A stretch of DNA of 64,000 nt from an uncultured Selenomonadales bacterium (GTDB taxonomy: Bacteria; Bacillota; Negativicutes; DSM-1736; Dendrosporobacteraceae), in contig CAMJML010000009.1 of NCBI GenBank assembly GCA_946407015.1, forward strand, positions 1 to 64,000, written 5' to 3'. The position numbers were made by a program, and so were the translations under genes. Of the stretch, positions 9,708-18,421 are shown one piece after another. Position 1 is the first letter of the stretch. The number at the start of each line of letters is the position of its first letter. The notes below the pieces were generated by a model. That model searched no databases and was not told the origin of the DNA. It was given only the letters and a program-made list of their open reading frames with translations.

Positions 9708-9902
9708 TTATTTGCGTACAGCCTTTCTGACAGCATAGAGAATGAGATAGCCAATAATAGAAGCCCCTGCGATCCAGTTTAATGTGGTCATATGATGAAA
9801 ATCGATGGTTGCCAGCCATAAAATAGACACACACAGCATACTCCAGTCAACCAGTTTAATTTTTGTTTTCATAAATGTTCTGCGATCAAGCTCCTCACTC
9901 AA
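9708..9902 (-). CDS. Small hydrophobic protein of unknown function
   Basis: A 54-64 residue protein with two predicted membrane helices (near DWSMLCVSILWLATI and WIAGASIIGYLILYAV) and a basic C-terminus, VRKAVRK. The start is unsettled: a TTG at 9902 lies 14 bases past GGGAGG, and an ATG at 9872 has no good ribosome binding site. No family is recognised. It stands alone, read in the same direction as its neighbours. The roughly 280 bases between it and the peptidase gene show no convincing gene or structured RNA. Confidence 0.5.
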   Translation of the reverse strand: MSEELDRRTFMKTKIKLVDWSMLCVSILWLATIDFHHMTTLNWIAGASIIGYLILYAVRKAVRK

Positions 9903-9981
9903 TCACAGGTACATCACCTCCCCGTCTATAAGCATACCATAATCTTGCCTTGCCGTTAATGCTCCGGCCGGCAGGTTCAAC

Positions 9982-10003
9982 AAAAAAGAGCCCGAGGGCT
10001 CTT
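9982..10003 (-). terminator. Terminator of the chemoreceptor gene
   Basis: The stem AAGAGCCC/GGGCTCTT is followed on the minus strand by TTTTTTG and begins a few bases past the chemoreceptor stop codon. Confidence 0.75.
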
Positions 10004-10008
10004 GGGGG

Positions 10009-11721
10009 TCATACCGTGAACCGGGAAACCGTTTGCTGCAGCCCGTTGGCTGAAGCGGTTAATTCTTGGCTGAAAGCCGTGATCTCATTCATTGATACCG
10101 ACTGACCGTCCACCGCCCCTGCAATAGCCTGAGCCTGTTCGGTAATTTCCCGGCTGATTTCATCCACTTCTTTTACAGCCTCCAGGACTTGTTCACTACT
10201 GCCTGCCAGATGAGCAAAGGTATCGGCAGAGCTTGCGGCTATTTCCGCAACTTCATGAATCTGCTCCAGGATGGTCTTAAAAGCTTGACCGGCCTTATTT
10301 ACGATCTCAGCTCCTTTTTGTACTTCCGCATTGCCTTCGGTAATGGAGCTGACCGCTAACTCCGTTCTGTTCTGAATCTTGCCGACAATAGCGGTAATCT
10401 GCTGAGCGGCATGCTGTGATTCTTCGGCAAGTTTCCGCACTTCATCGGCCACCACGGCAAAACCGCGGCCATGTTCTCCGGCCCGGGCGGCTTCAATCGC
10501 GGCATTCAAGGCCAGCAAATTGGTTTGATTGGCCAAAGCCGCAATCACCCCAATGATTTTCCCAATCTCCTCTGAACTCGCTCCCAGTTCTTCAATTACC
10601 CGCGCCGAATCACTGGTTTTACGCTGAATTTGTTCCATTTGTCCCATGGCTGTTGCGATCGCTTCATGCCCCTGGGCGGCAATTCCCACGGTCCGTTTGG
10701 TAATCGCCACAGTATCATTGGCACTATTCATTCCCTCGCCAATACCGGAATTAATGCTTTCAACAGCTTGCAAGGCAATTGCGGCCGTCTCCAGCTGCCG
10801 TTCGGTACCGGTTGCTGTTTGGGCTGTCATCGTAGCTACCTGATTGGCGGCCTGCGCTGATTGGGCGGCATTCAGACTAAGTTCATCGGAGGCACCGGCA
10901 ACCCGCTCGGCTGATTGCATAATTTGCTGGATCAGGCGGCGCAAGCTTTCGGTCATTTCATTCACAACGGTAGCTAACTGACCTAATTCATCATTTTGCT
11001 GAACCTCGATCTTCTGGGTTAAATCACCGCCGCTATTGGCCATCTCCTGTAATTTGTCAATGATGTGCTGCAAAGGATCAATCAGCGTACGCCGGGAATA
11101 CCAGTATGTGAACAATAAGGTCGCCACGACCAGCACAACATTGATCATGAAGATTTTATGGGTGACGCTGGCTACTGTTTCTTCGACCTCTTCCAAATTT
11201 ACTCCGGTGCAAATCACCCAGCCCCAAGGTTCATAAAGTTTGGAATAAACCCGGCGGTGAAGCGGATCAGGCACATTAGGCTTCTCATACCACAGATTAT
11301 TATAAAAACCTTCCTGTTTATTTTTCAGGGCCCCTTCCACATTCTCCCGGATGGTGTAATGGCCTTTGATATCTTTTAACTCACGCCGGTCCTTTCCCAC
11401 CATTTGCGGCTGATCCCCATGCATCACCACAACATGCTGAGTATTATCAATCCAGAAATAACTGTTTTGCGCATAACGGATGGTGCTGGTCACTTCAACA
11501 GCTTTAGCTTGGGCTTCCTGTGGCGTCATCAGCCCTCTGTCGGCCAGTGAGCCGTAATAGGCCACAACGCCATATACGGCTTCAACACTGGATTTAAGCT
11601 GAAGATCTTTTTCCTGATAAATCCCGTCACGGGCTTGCGGGATAATAAACCAATAACAAAATAAAGTAAACAGCAAAATCGGTACGATTGTGATGATCAT
11701 TAATTTATAAATAACTTTCAA
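10009..11721 (-). CDS. Methyl-accepting chemotaxis protein with single Cache sensor
   Basis: A transmembrane chemoreceptor of about 570 residues. The first membrane helix ([19 protein letters not shown]) is followed by an extracellular single-Cache (sCache_2-like) domain with the NSYFWIDN and [13 protein letters not shown] signatures, a second helix (about 190-210), a HAMP linker and a long coiled-coil signalling domain with the hairpin tip [20 protein letters not shown] and [19 protein letters not shown]. It would modulate CheA in response to an outside ligand, perhaps a small carboxylate as for related Cache domains. A TTG at 11721 behind GGGGGGG is preferred to the upstream ATG (11751). 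A long perfect inverted repeat lies just upstream. Confidence 0.93.
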   Translation of the reverse strand: MKVIYKLMIITIVPILLFTLFCYWFIIPQARDGIYQEKDLQLKSSVEAVYGVVAYYGSLADRGLMTPQEAQAKAVEVTSTIRYAQNSYFWIDNTQHVVVMHGDQPQMVGKDRRELKDIKGHYTIRENVEGALKNKQEGFYNNLWYEKPNVPDPLHRRVYSKLYEPWGWVICTGVNLEEVEETVASVTHKIFMINVVLVVATLLFTYWYSRRTLIDPLQHIIDKLQEMANSGGDLTQKIEVQQNDELGQLATVVNEMTESLRRLIQQIMQSAERVAGASDELSLNAAQSAQAANQVATMTAQTATGTERQLETAAIALQAVESINSGIGEGMNSANDTVAITKRTVGIAAQGHEAIATAMGQMEQIQRKTSDSARVIEELGASSEEIGKIIGVIAALANQTNLLALNAAIEAARAGEHGRGFAVVADEVRKLAEESQHAAQQITAIVGKIQNRTELAVSSITEGNAEVQKGAEIVNKAGQAFKTILEQIHEVAEIAASSADTFAHLAGSSEQVLEAVKEVDEISREITEQAQAIAGAVDGQSVSMNEITAFSQELTASANGLQQTVSRFTV

Positions 11722-11757
11722 ATCAAGCCCCCCCTTATCCGAATCGGTCACACCAGT

Positions 11758-11812
11758 TCCCTATAATAGGTTAATGATAATAATTACCATTATCATTAAC
11801 CTATTATAGGGA
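11758..11812. repeat. Perfect 24-bp inverted repeat with 7-base spacer, Fur-box-like
   Basis: Two 24-base arms are exact reverse complements around the spacer AATTACC. The inner arms read TGATAAT...ATTATCA, which resembles the half-sites of a Fur box, although Fur boxes normally have a 1-base spacer. It lies 37 bases upstream of the chemoreceptor start and downstream of the YibE/F terminator. It could be an operator, a cruciform or a short mobile repeat. Its symmetry is too long and too perfect to be only a terminator, and it has no T-tract. Confidence 0.7.
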
Positions 11813-11842
11813 AAATTCCCCCGTCTGACAAGGGTAAAAACA

Positions 11843-11871
11843 GAAAAAACTGCCGGCGTAACGGCAGTTTT
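11843..11871 (-). terminator. Terminator of the YibE/F gene
   Basis: The stem AAAACTGCCG/CGGCAGTTTT with a short loop is followed on the minus strand by TTTTTTC and lies just past the YibE/F stop. Confidence 0.75.
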
Positions 11872-11893
11872 GCGGAACATTGGATTATTTTTA

Positions 11894-13012
11894 TCACTCC
11901 GGCGCTTCATCAACCAGCAGCCAGCCCGCCAATACAGCGGTCAGCGGCGCTACCAGCACTACCCCCAGACTTCCCACCAAGGTATGAAGAATTTCCGCCG
12001 CAATATACGTCAGATTGATCATATTCACAACCGGTGTTCCCTGAGCCATAAAGACCATCATCAACGCGGTAAAGGAGCCGGAATAAGCCAGCAGCAACGT
12101 TGTTGTCATAGTCCCGACCACAGCCCTCCCAACCGTCATGCCCGACGCAATGGCCTCCCGGCGGCTAAGTTCAGGTTTTTTCTCCACCAGTTCGGCAACC
12201 GAAACGGCAATGTCCATGGCTACATCCATCATAGCTCCAGAGGAAGCCAAAAAAATTCCGGCCAGAAAGATTCTGGTGAGATTGAGATGACTGAAGCCCA
12301 CATGCAGCAGCGTTTCTGCATAGGGAATGACAGCCCCATGAACGTTAAACAGCTTACCAAAGACCAAAGCCAGCATACAGGCCGCGACAGCACTGCCCAT
12401 CGTACCTAAAAAAGCAGCCAGGGCCGTCCGGGTCAAACCGGCGATTAAAAAGGTAACACAAGCGACAATGGCGCAAACCACCAACAAGGAAACCAGAATA
12501 GGGTCCCAGCCTTTTAAAAATAATGGCCACAGGACCTTCCAAAAAACCAGAATGGTAAAAATAAACGATAAGACCGCTTTGACGCCTGTCCAGCCGGCAT
12601 ACCAAAACAGCAGCAGTGCAAACAAGCCAAACAGCAGCGCTTCTGCATCAAGGCGGTAGTGGTCGATTACATTCGCTACGACAATGCGGCCATTCTCAAC
12701 TTTGCTGACCAACAGAGCCTCATCTCCGGACTGAAATACTTTGTCCAACTCCAGCTTGCCGGTTAGCGTATTGGTTACCTCAAGCTGCTGCCCCTGCAGT
12801 GCACCGTCGGCCACTTCCAGCTTTACCCCCTGTACGCCGGTTTTCACCACCCCGCGCTGGTACACATACGTATCATCAACACTTAAGACCCGGGCCTTGC
12901 TCCGGACATAGCCATCCTGCTGGTCCGGAAAACCGGTGGGCAGACTATACAGCACCACGCACAATAAGGTAACAACCATGGCAAAAATCTGATTTCCGTT
13001 AAGCTTGACCAC
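11894..13012 (-). CDS. YibE/F-family multi-spanning membrane protein
   Basis: A membrane protein of about 370 residues. After one N-terminal helix there is an extracytoplasmic beta-rich segment (about residues 30-130), followed by seven or so membrane helices with the YibE/F signature SSGAMMDVAMDIAVSVAEL and TVGRAVVGTMTTTLLLAYSG. The function of the family is not established; its helices suggest transport. A GTG at 13012 behind AAAGGA is chosen over the upstream ATG. It sits downstream of the alkaline phosphatase gene on the same strand with 88 bases between them and no obvious terminator, so the two may be co-transcribed. Confidence 0.85.
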   Translation of the reverse strand: MVKLNGNQIFAMVVTLLCVVLYSLPTGFPDQQDGYVRSKARVLSVDDTYVYQRGVVKTGVQGVKLEVADGALQGQQLEVTNTLTGKLELDKVFQSGDEALLVSKVENGRIVVANVIDHYRLDAEALLFGLFALLLFWYAGWTGVKAVLSFIFTILVFWKVLWPLFLKGWDPILVSLLVVCAIVACVTFLIAGLTRTALAAFLGTMGSAVAACMLALVFGKLFNVHGAVIPYAETLLHVGFSHLNLTRIFLAGIFLASSGAMMDVAMDIAVSVAELVEKKPELSRREAIASGMTVGRAVVGTMTTTLLLAYSGSFTALMMVFMAQGTPVVNMINLTYIAAEILHTLVGSLGVVLVAPLTAVLAGWLLVDEAPE

Positions 13013-13100
13013 GACCTGACATCCTTTCACGTAAAGCCGAAAAAGCCTGGCCAGGCCAAGCCTTTTCAGCACTTCTTTTCATACATGCCGCAACCGCGGA

Positions 13101-14579
13101 TTATCGAACACCCATAACGCTCATGATTTTGCGGGCCACATCGGTATTATCATAATATCCCTGGAAAAGTTCGCCGCCCACTCCCTGAGCATACACCGGC
13201 ACAGCCACCCCGCTGTGGGCATAAGTGGTCCAGCCAATGCCGGCTTTTTGATTGAGAATATGGGTAACCGTTACCGAAAACGGCTCATAAGTTCCATATA
13301 ACAAGTAGCTATGCTCGTCTTTGGAGCGCTGCTTGGACTCAAGCATACTGACCGCCAGTGCAGCCTGAAGCCGAGCTTGGTCATATTCGGTTAAATCGGT
13401 TAAGCCATAATCCTGTGCCAGTACCGGCAGCCAGTCACTGAGGTTGGCTCCTTGCGGACCAACGGCCTTGCGATAGGCCCTGATTTTTTTATCAAATTCT
13501 TCAAATGAAATTTGCTGCTTGCTTAATTTGTTAAAAGCGGTTGAATACTCTGTGCCGGCAAAACCAATGGTCATACCGCCTGTTTCATGATCACCCGTAA
13601 TGACGATCAGGGTTTCATTCGGATGTTTGGCATAAAACTTAAGTGCTTCGGTAACTGCGTTTTCTAAAGCCACCACATCACGGATCGAGGTTACCGCATC
13701 ATTGGCATGACAGGCCCAGTCAATTTTTCCCCCTTCAACCATCATGAAAAACCCATTCGGATTATCCAGCATTTCGATCCCTTTACGGGTCAGATCAGCC
13801 AAGGATAACTGCTGGGTCCGGTCAATCTCATAGGGCATAGCTTGCTCAGCAGCCAGTTCCTCCTGAATGGCAATCACTTTACCGGCTTGAGGAGTCAGTT
13901 TGAGAAATTCAGCTTGATCTTGAAGAATTTTATACCCTTGCTGCCCGGCGATGTCCAGAACGCTGGGTTTGTCCTTTTTCGGACCGGTTGGGGCCAGCAA
14001 ACCGCCGCCGGCAAAATAATCAAAACCGCTATAAGCCAGTTCTAAACCAATTTCATAATAGTTTTTTCGGGTAGGCTGATGGGCATAAAAAGCAGCTGGA
14101 GTAGCATGATCCAGAGAGACACTGGATACGATGCCGACTTTCATCCCCTTTTCCTTCGCCATTTCGGCCATGGACTTAAACTTGATGGTTTTAGTCGGGT
14201 CAACCCCCAGCACATCGTTATTGGTTTTATGTCCGGTCGCTAAAGCGGTACCGGCTGCAGCCGACTCGGTTATAAAGGTATTGGCCGAATGAGTGGTCTG
14301 CATACCCAAGTAAGGGAATGTTGTAAAGTTAACCTTTTCGCTGGCCATAGGATCTTTGCCGTTTAAAGCGCCTTTATAGATCTCGGTCGCATTTACTTGG
14401 GGCATGGCCATCCCATCGCCAATAAAATAAAATACATATTTGGCTTTTTTCCCATAATAAGCATTGTCCACGCCTGCATTAGCCGGCTGTCCGGCCGGTA
14501 ACGCCGCCACCAGCAATCCCAGTACCAGTGCTGTGATTCCACACATCCAGAACCATTTACCCTGTTTTCGCAAAGTCAT
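13101..14579 (-). CDS. phoA: Secreted alkaline phosphatase
   Basis: A phosphomonoesterase of about 492 residues that frees inorganic phosphate outside the cytoplasm. An N-terminal signal peptide (WMCGITALVLGLLVAALPA) is followed by the metal site YFIGDGMAMPQ, the nucleophile segment ITESAAAGTALATGHKT (Ser within ESAAAG), and the GDHETGGMTIG metal ligands. The start is ATG 14579 or the nearby TTG 14573; AGGAGG is only three bases from the ATG and nine from the TTG, so the TTG may be the real one. A three-copy Pho box and a TATAAT lie upstream, predicting induction by phosphate starvation through PhoP. Confidence 0.93.
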   Translation of the reverse strand: MTLRKQGKWFWMCGITALVLGLLVAALPAGQPANAGVDNAYYGKKAKYVFYFIGDGMAMPQVNATEIYKGALNGKDPMASEKVNFTTFPYLGMQTTHSANTFITESAAAGTALATGHKTNNDVLGVDPTKTIKFKSMAEMAKEKGMKVGIVSSVSLDHATPAAFYAHQPTRKNYYEIGLELAYSGFDYFAGGGLLAPTGPKKDKPSVLDIAGQQGYKILQDQAEFLKLTPQAGKVIAIQEELAAEQAMPYEIDRTQQLSLADLTRKGIEMLDNPNGFFMMVEGGKIDWACHANDAVTSIRDVVALENAVTEALKFYAKHPNETLIVITGDHETGGMTIGFAGTEYSTAFNKLSKQQISFEEFDKKIRAYRKAVGPQGANLSDWLPVLAQDYGLTDLTEYDQARLQAALAVSMLESKQRSKDEHSYLLYGTYEPFSVTVTHILNQKAGIGWTTYAHSGVAVPVYAQGVGGELFQGYYDNTDVARKIMSVMGVR

Positions 14580-14613
14580 GCGCCTCCTTATAATAGTAAG
14601 ATAAGCTATTTTC

Positions 14614-14667
14614 ATTATAAACGCCCCGCATTACCCAAATGTTTCCAAAAGGTTAATTTACTGTTAA
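14614..14667 (-). promoter_or_regulatory. Phosphate-starvation promoter with PhoP box
   Basis: On the minus strand three TTAACA-like hexamers (TTAACA at 14662-14667, TTAACC at 14651-14656, GAAACA at 14640-14645) repeat at exactly 11-bp intervals, the arrangement of Bacillus PhoP boxes. A TATAAT -10 lies at 14614-14619. The promoter points at the alkaline phosphatase gene. Confidence 0.75.
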
Positions 14668-14685
14668 CTTTGCGCAACAAAATGA

Positions 14686-14703
14686 CCGGGCGGAGCCGCC
14701 CGG
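14686..14703 (-). terminator. GC-rich terminator hairpin
   Basis: CCGGGCGG/CCGCCCGG forms a tight hairpin just past the PH-domain-like gene, followed on the minus strand by a short T-rich stretch. It separates that gene from the phoA promoter. Confidence 0.6.
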
Positions 14704-14718
14704 CCTTGTATTCATCAA

Positions 14719-15231
14719 CTAACCAATCACTTGATTGTCCCGGTGTATCGCCTCGGCAATGCTCTTTGCCAGCCGGGTTGAATGTTGTGAACCGATTAAT
14801 AGTTTTTCCCCATCTTTGAGCAAAAGCTCAACACCAAAATTGCCACTGACATTCAATGCCCCCATCCGAATTCCATAGCCGCCATAATCCAGAAATTCAT
14901 AATGTTTTATGCGAAAATCAGCAATGTCCTGCAAAGCAATTCTGCGCGTATACATCGGGAAGAATTTTACCGTGATCCCCTCACCATCCACCACGGTAGT
15001 CATTCTCAGTAAGTAAAAAAATACCGGTAGTCCGATTCCCCCGACCAGCCACAGCAGCACCACCGTGTAATCTGCAGCAGGCCGGTGGCCAATGGGAACG
15101 CCCAAAATAATCTGCCAATAAAAAATCAACCCAAATAGCAGGCTTAAACTAAGCAGGATCAGCCAAATGGAAAACTGCCGGAACCGCTGAACCTCATAAA
15201 ATAAGCTGGAATGACCGCCTCCATGAACCAT
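14719..15231 (-). CDS. Membrane protein with PH-like domain
   Basis: A 170-residue protein with two membrane helices (about 20-42 and 57-75) followed by a cytoplasmic beta-rich region with the pattern VDGEGITVKFFPMYTRRI, typical of bacterial PH-like (DUF6141/bPH) proteins. The family is common beside phosphatases and stress genes but has no assigned function. The ATG follows GGGGGCGGTTAC. It is monocistronic, bounded by a GC-rich terminator downstream. Confidence 0.7.
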   Translation of the reverse strand: MVHGGGHSSLFYEVQRFRQFSIWLILLSLSLLFGLIFYWQIILGVPIGHRPAADYTVVLLWLVGGIGLPVFFYLLRMTTVVDGEGITVKFFPMYTRRIALQDIADFRIKHYEFLDYGGYGIRMGALNVSGNFGVELLLKDGEKLLIGSQHSTRLAKSIAEAIHRDNQVIG

Positions 15232-15326
15232 GTAACCGCCCCCTTATTCAGCGTCGTGCCTCTTGTCTTAATTCAATATCTTCAATTTTTTTCCTGTCCC
15301 TGTTACTATGTATATTTTACCAGCTG

Positions 15327-15360
15327 CAAAAAAAACACCGGTCAGCACAAGCTAACCGGC
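15327..15360 (-). terminator. Terminator after the 42-residue membrane protein gene
   Basis: GCCGGTTAGC/GCTGACCGGT with a 4-base loop is followed on the minus strand by TTTTTTTT. Confidence 0.75.
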
Positions 15361-15379
15361 AAGGCTTGCAAATATTTTT

Positions 15380-15508
15380 TTATGACAAGGGCAGATCGAA
15401 CAATTCGGTGTATTTTGCCCAGAGACAAAGTTCTATACTGTACATCAGAAGATACAGAATCAGAAAGCTCCAATACGCTCCTTTTAGCAAATAGGCACGT
15501 CCTGACAT
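15380..15508 (-). CDS. 42-residue single-span membrane protein
   Basis: A short reading frame with GAGGTGA placed just before its ATG and a terminator directly after it. The product has one membrane helix (AYWSFLILYLLMYSIELCLW) and an acidic, hydrophobic tail. The frame continues upstream without a ribosome binding site, so the ATG at 15508 is taken. No family is recognised. It lies downstream of the DUF3231 gene on the same strand and could be part of its operon. Confidence 0.55.
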   Translation of the reverse strand: MSGRAYLLKGAYWSFLILYLLMYSIELCLWAKYTELFDLPLS

Positions 15509-15587
15509 GACACTCACCTCAGCTTCAGCATACCACTTTCCGCCAGCGCTATGATTACGTTTCTGTAAAATCTGTGTTAATATCCAG

Positions 15588-16598
15588 CTAATGAGACATG
15601 GCCAATTTCCGCCGGTCCACTGCCTGCGGAGGCTCCTCCAGCCAGCCATTTTGAATCAAAAGATTGGCACCGTCTTCGGAAAAAGCTCCTACTTCAGCCA
15701 TAAGCCGGACGAAAATACCTGCTAGATCATACCTTTGACTGGTTGAAACAGCCAGGCCATAATTGCCCATGCCGGCCTGAATCAAGGTTGCCGTGTGAAC
15801 CAGCATCAGGCGGTCGGAAAAAGGAGCCTTGGTAGAGTCGGTAATCAACGGTTCAATGGGCAGCGTTCCGGGTAAATCATCCTCGGCCAGCTTCTCGGTA
15901 AAAATCTCAATATGCTTTTGGGCCATGCTTTTGCCTCGTAAAAAGAAATCACGGATTTCCGGAGAAGAAACCACCTGGCTGAAAGCTGTCATCACGGCTT
16001 TCCCAATAACATTGGTTTGAATATTGACAAATAGATTGGCAATTTCCAAGACAGTCAGCGGCCGGGTCTCTTTAAACAAATTGCCTAAAAAACCCGGCTT
16101 CTCAGCAATATGCGGGATCTGACTGGGAGGAATAAACGGCGGCCTGCTATAGATTCCCTTTTCCTGCATCAGGCTAATAACTTTTTCATTCAGTTCCATA
16201 GAATCCTGCAAAGACTGGCGGTAAAATTTTCGGATATCCACACGGGATGCGTTGCTTAGCGCCAACCCATAAGCCGCGAGTCCCAACCGGGACATATTAC
16301 TTAAATAATGCAGTGAAAACAAATCACCAAATAAACGGCCGGCGCTTACATTCACGTCACGATCGGAAAAAGCCAGCGGAATAGCCCAGCCCTCCTGCTG
16401 AAATACTTGTGTTAAATACGTCATTTGCTGTTGTGATAACGATCTTGCATAATGTAATAGTTTGCATATGGCTTCATCCTCGGTTTTGGCGTGTAAATAG
16501 TTTAATACACACGAGGCTAACGAATTGTTCTGATATTGCGACCACATTGAAGCAATTTCCAACGCCGTAAGGCGAATATTGGCTGGATCAGCAGGCAT
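15588..16598 (-). CDS. DUF3231 family protein, two ferritin-like repeats
   Basis: A 336-residue all-helical protein built from two similar halves (about 10-160 and 180-325), each with the TALEIASMWSQYQ / TVLEIANLFVNIQ opening and a later GLAAYGLALSNASRVD / GNYGLAVSTSQRYDLA helix. This is the DUF3231 layout, found widely in spore formers and distantly related to coat-associated ferritin-like proteins. The biochemical role is unknown; presence in sporulating species suggests the spore or the mother cell. The ATG follows GGAGATGATGTT. A terminator separates it from the small gene upstream. Confidence 0.85.
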   Translation of the reverse strand: MPADPANIRLTALEIASMWSQYQNNSLASCVLNYLHAKTEDEAICKLLHYARSLSQQQMTYLTQVFQQEGWAIPLAFSDRDVNVSAGRLFGDLFSLHYLSNMSRLGLAAYGLALSNASRVDIRKFYRQSLQDSMELNEKVISLMQEKGIYSRPPFIPPSQIPHIAEKPGFLGNLFKETRPLTVLEIANLFVNIQTNVIGKAVMTAFSQVVSSPEIRDFFLRGKSMAQKHIEIFTEKLAEDDLPGTLPIEPLITDSTKAPFSDRLMLVHTATLIQAGMGNYGLAVSTSQRYDLAGIFVRLMAEVGAFSEDGANLLIQNGWLEEPPQAVDRRKLAMSH

Positions 16599-16692
16599 AA
16601 CATCATCTCCATTTTTTAGCTATTAGTATTACTAGCTTGATTCATTTTTATAGCTTGCAGAAAGAATTTCCTGTGCATTAATGAGAATCACA

Positions 16693-16727
16693 TAAAAGAG
16701 CAGCAGGAAGATTCCTGCTGCTCTTTT
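16693..16727. terminator. Bidirectional terminator hairpin
   Basis: A long perfect stem, AAAAGAGCAGCAGGAA against its complement TTCCTGCTGCTCTTTT with a 3-base loop, ends in T or A runs on both strands. It follows the small gene 16760-16996 and precedes the DUF3231 gene. Confidence 0.85.
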
Positions 16728-16759
16728 ATCAAGCCAGTATCTGCCGCATACTGACCAGA

Positions 16760-16996
16760 CTAATAAATGGAAAAAATATTCGGGTATTTGAGAATGGCTT
16801 TAAGATCAGCCAATTCCTCAGCATCTATTTGCGACCTTCCTTCCAGAAACAAGCGGGCCATATAGCCTGCTTTAGCCATTCGCAGGGCCTGAATCAACTC
16901 CTCCCGCTGTATCGTTTGACTTGAACAATCCGCAGCCTGTTCCAATTGACCGATCATGCTGTCCAGCCTTTCCACTTCCTCTACCGGCGTTCTCAA
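16760..16996 (-). CDS. Small helical protein, unknown
   Basis: A protein of about 78 residues, mostly helical, beginning MRTPVEEVERLDSMIGQLEQ. The start is taken as TTG 16996 because GGGAGGA lies six bases upstream; an ATG at 17011 overlaps that site. A TATAAT lies about 25-30 bases before it. No known domain is recognised. It is closed by a strong terminator and stands alone. Confidence 0.6.
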   Translation of the reverse strand: MRTPVEEVERLDSMIGQLEQAADCSSQTIQREELIQALRMAKAGYMARLFLEGRSQIDAEELADLKAILKYPNIFSIY

Positions 16997-17065
16997 AGCG
17001 ATTCCTCCCATTGCGATCCTGTCTTTGTATCACATTATACCGCATTGGCCAAAGAATTCCTATCA

Positions 17066-17210
17066 ACAAAAAAGCCGCCCCGCGCACAGGAACGACTTAA
17101 TCCGGTGACGCATGACGGTCACTCGGCTGGTCAGTAATAAAAGAGCAACATGCTCTGTTATTTCATTTGATTTTCGCTTGGCCGCATCCGCTGCAGCCAA
17201 GTGATCTTAA
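17066..17210 (-). ncRNA. Candidate small structured RNA
   Basis: A 145-base stretch without an open frame lies between a TATAAT (17215-17220, minus strand) and a GC-rich stem closed by GCCG/CGGC followed by TTTTTT (17068-17073). Inside are a stable stem CTTGGC...GCCAAG, an AGAGCA/TGCTCT hairpin followed by TTTATT, and a GTGAC/GTCAC hairpin. The -35 is weak. No known RNA family is recognised, and the stretch may instead be the leader of the small gene at 16760-16996. Confidence 0.3.
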
Positions 17211-17286
17211 ATTCATTATACCCAATAAAACAGACTGGATTGTTAAGCAGGCATTAACAAACTGTAAAAATTAATCTGATGCATCA

Positions 17287-17318
17287 AAACCCTCTCGCAG
17301 GTATTGCAAGAGGGTTTT
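17287..17318 (-). terminator. Terminator of the reductase gene
   Basis: AAAACCCTCT and its complement AGAGGGTTTT flank a 12-base loop directly after the stop codon of the dehydrogenase gene. Confidence 0.8.
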
Positions 17319-17324
17319 AGCGGG

Positions 17325-18212
17325 TTAACGTTTTACTTCGGCTTTAGCAAGTTTTTCATAATACCGGATCAGGCTGCCGTGATCGGCATCGCCCAAGCCA
17401 TCCACTTTAAGGGCTTGCATCATTTCCATGACAGCAGCCGTCAGCGGTAAAGGAACTCCGATTTCATGCGACGTTTCCAGCACATTATTCAGATCCTTGA
17501 TATGCAGGTTGATTCTAAACCCAGGGTCAAATTTCCGGTCCATAACCAGCGGCGCTTTGGCATCCAGGACTGTGCTGCCGGCCAGGCCGCCGCGAATAGC
17601 CTGATAAACCAGTTCAGGTTCCACACCGGCTTTGCTGGCGAGGACTAGGGCTTCCGACATAGCGGCAATATTAAGGGCTACGATAATTTGGTTGGCCAGT
17701 TTGGTCACATTGCCGGCCCCGATCTCTCCGGCCAGGACAACCGAACCGGCCATGCTTTTCATGACATCATAGCATTGATCAAAAACGTCTTTTTTACCGC
17801 CAACCATAACCGATAAGGTTCCGTCAATGGCTTTCGGTTCACCGCCGCTGACCGGGGCATCCAGCATTTCCACGCCTTTTTCCGCCAGCTTAGCCGCAAG
17901 CTCACGACTGACCAGCGGTGCAATGGAGCTCATATCCACAACCACAGCACCGGGCTTGGCTCCTTCAATGATGCCGTTTTCGCCTAAAACCACTTCTTTC
18001 ACTTGGGGTGAATTGGGCAGCATAGTAATGATGATATCTGTCTGCTCGGCTACTGCCTTCGGGGTGGCCGCCGCTGTGGCCCCGGCTGCTACCAGTTCAG
18101 CTACAGCACCTTGGCTGCGATTAAAAACAACCAGCTCATAACCAGCTTTCAACAGGTTTTTACTCATAGGCTTGCCCATAATTCCCAAACCAATAAATCC
18201 GACCTTTAACAT
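17325..18212 (-). CDS. garR: 2-hydroxy-3-oxopropionate (tartronate semialdehyde) reductase-type dehydrogenase
   Basis: A 295-residue NAD(P)-dependent beta-hydroxyacid dehydrogenase. The N-terminal Rossmann fold shows KVGFIGLGIMGKPMSKNL, followed by the substrate signature DAPVSGGEPKA and the catalytic Lys region GAGNVTKLANQI. The family includes tartronate semialdehyde reductase (GarR/GlxR) and 3-hydroxyisobutyrate dehydrogenase; the FIGLGIMGKPM opening and MQALKVDGLGDADHG ending favour the GarR group. The ATG at 18212 follows GGAGGGATCGTCA; the 14 upstream residues of the open frame are discarded. No glyoxylate-pathway gene is adjacent, so the substrate is inferred from family only. Confidence 0.88.
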   Translation of the reverse strand: MLKVGFIGLGIMGKPMSKNLLKAGYELVVFNRSQGAVAELVAAGATAAATPKAVAEQTDIIITMLPNSPQVKEVVLGENGIIEGAKPGAVVVDMSSIAPLVSRELAAKLAEKGVEMLDAPVSGGEPKAIDGTLSVMVGGKKDVFDQCYDVMKSMAGSVVLAGEIGAGNVTKLANQIIVALNIAAMSEALVLASKAGVEPELVYQAIRGGLAGSTVLDAKAPLVMDRKFDPGFRINLHIKDLNNVLETSHEIGVPLPLTAAVMEMMQALKVDGLGDADHGSLIRYYEKLAKAEVKR

Positions 18213-18355
18213 TGACGATCCCTCCGCAACATAATTCATGTTAAAAAGTATCATTTGAATAAGAAATTCTTTCCATTTCAGCTGATTTCCTGCACTGTTA
18301 TGAACATTTGGATGATAGTCGCACTTCTACTGCCTGAAAAGCGCCAAAAACGTGA

Positions 18356-18386
18356 AAAGCCTGCAGCAAATTACCGGCAGGCTTTC
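18356..18386 (-). terminator. Terminator of the Spo0E-like gene
   Basis: AAAGCCTGCAG against CCGGCAGGCTTT forms an imperfect stem followed on the minus strand by TTTTC, 36 bases past the stop. Confidence 0.65.
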
Positions 18387-18421
18387 CTCTTTACTTTTAT
18401 TCATCATTTAAAAACAAGCCG

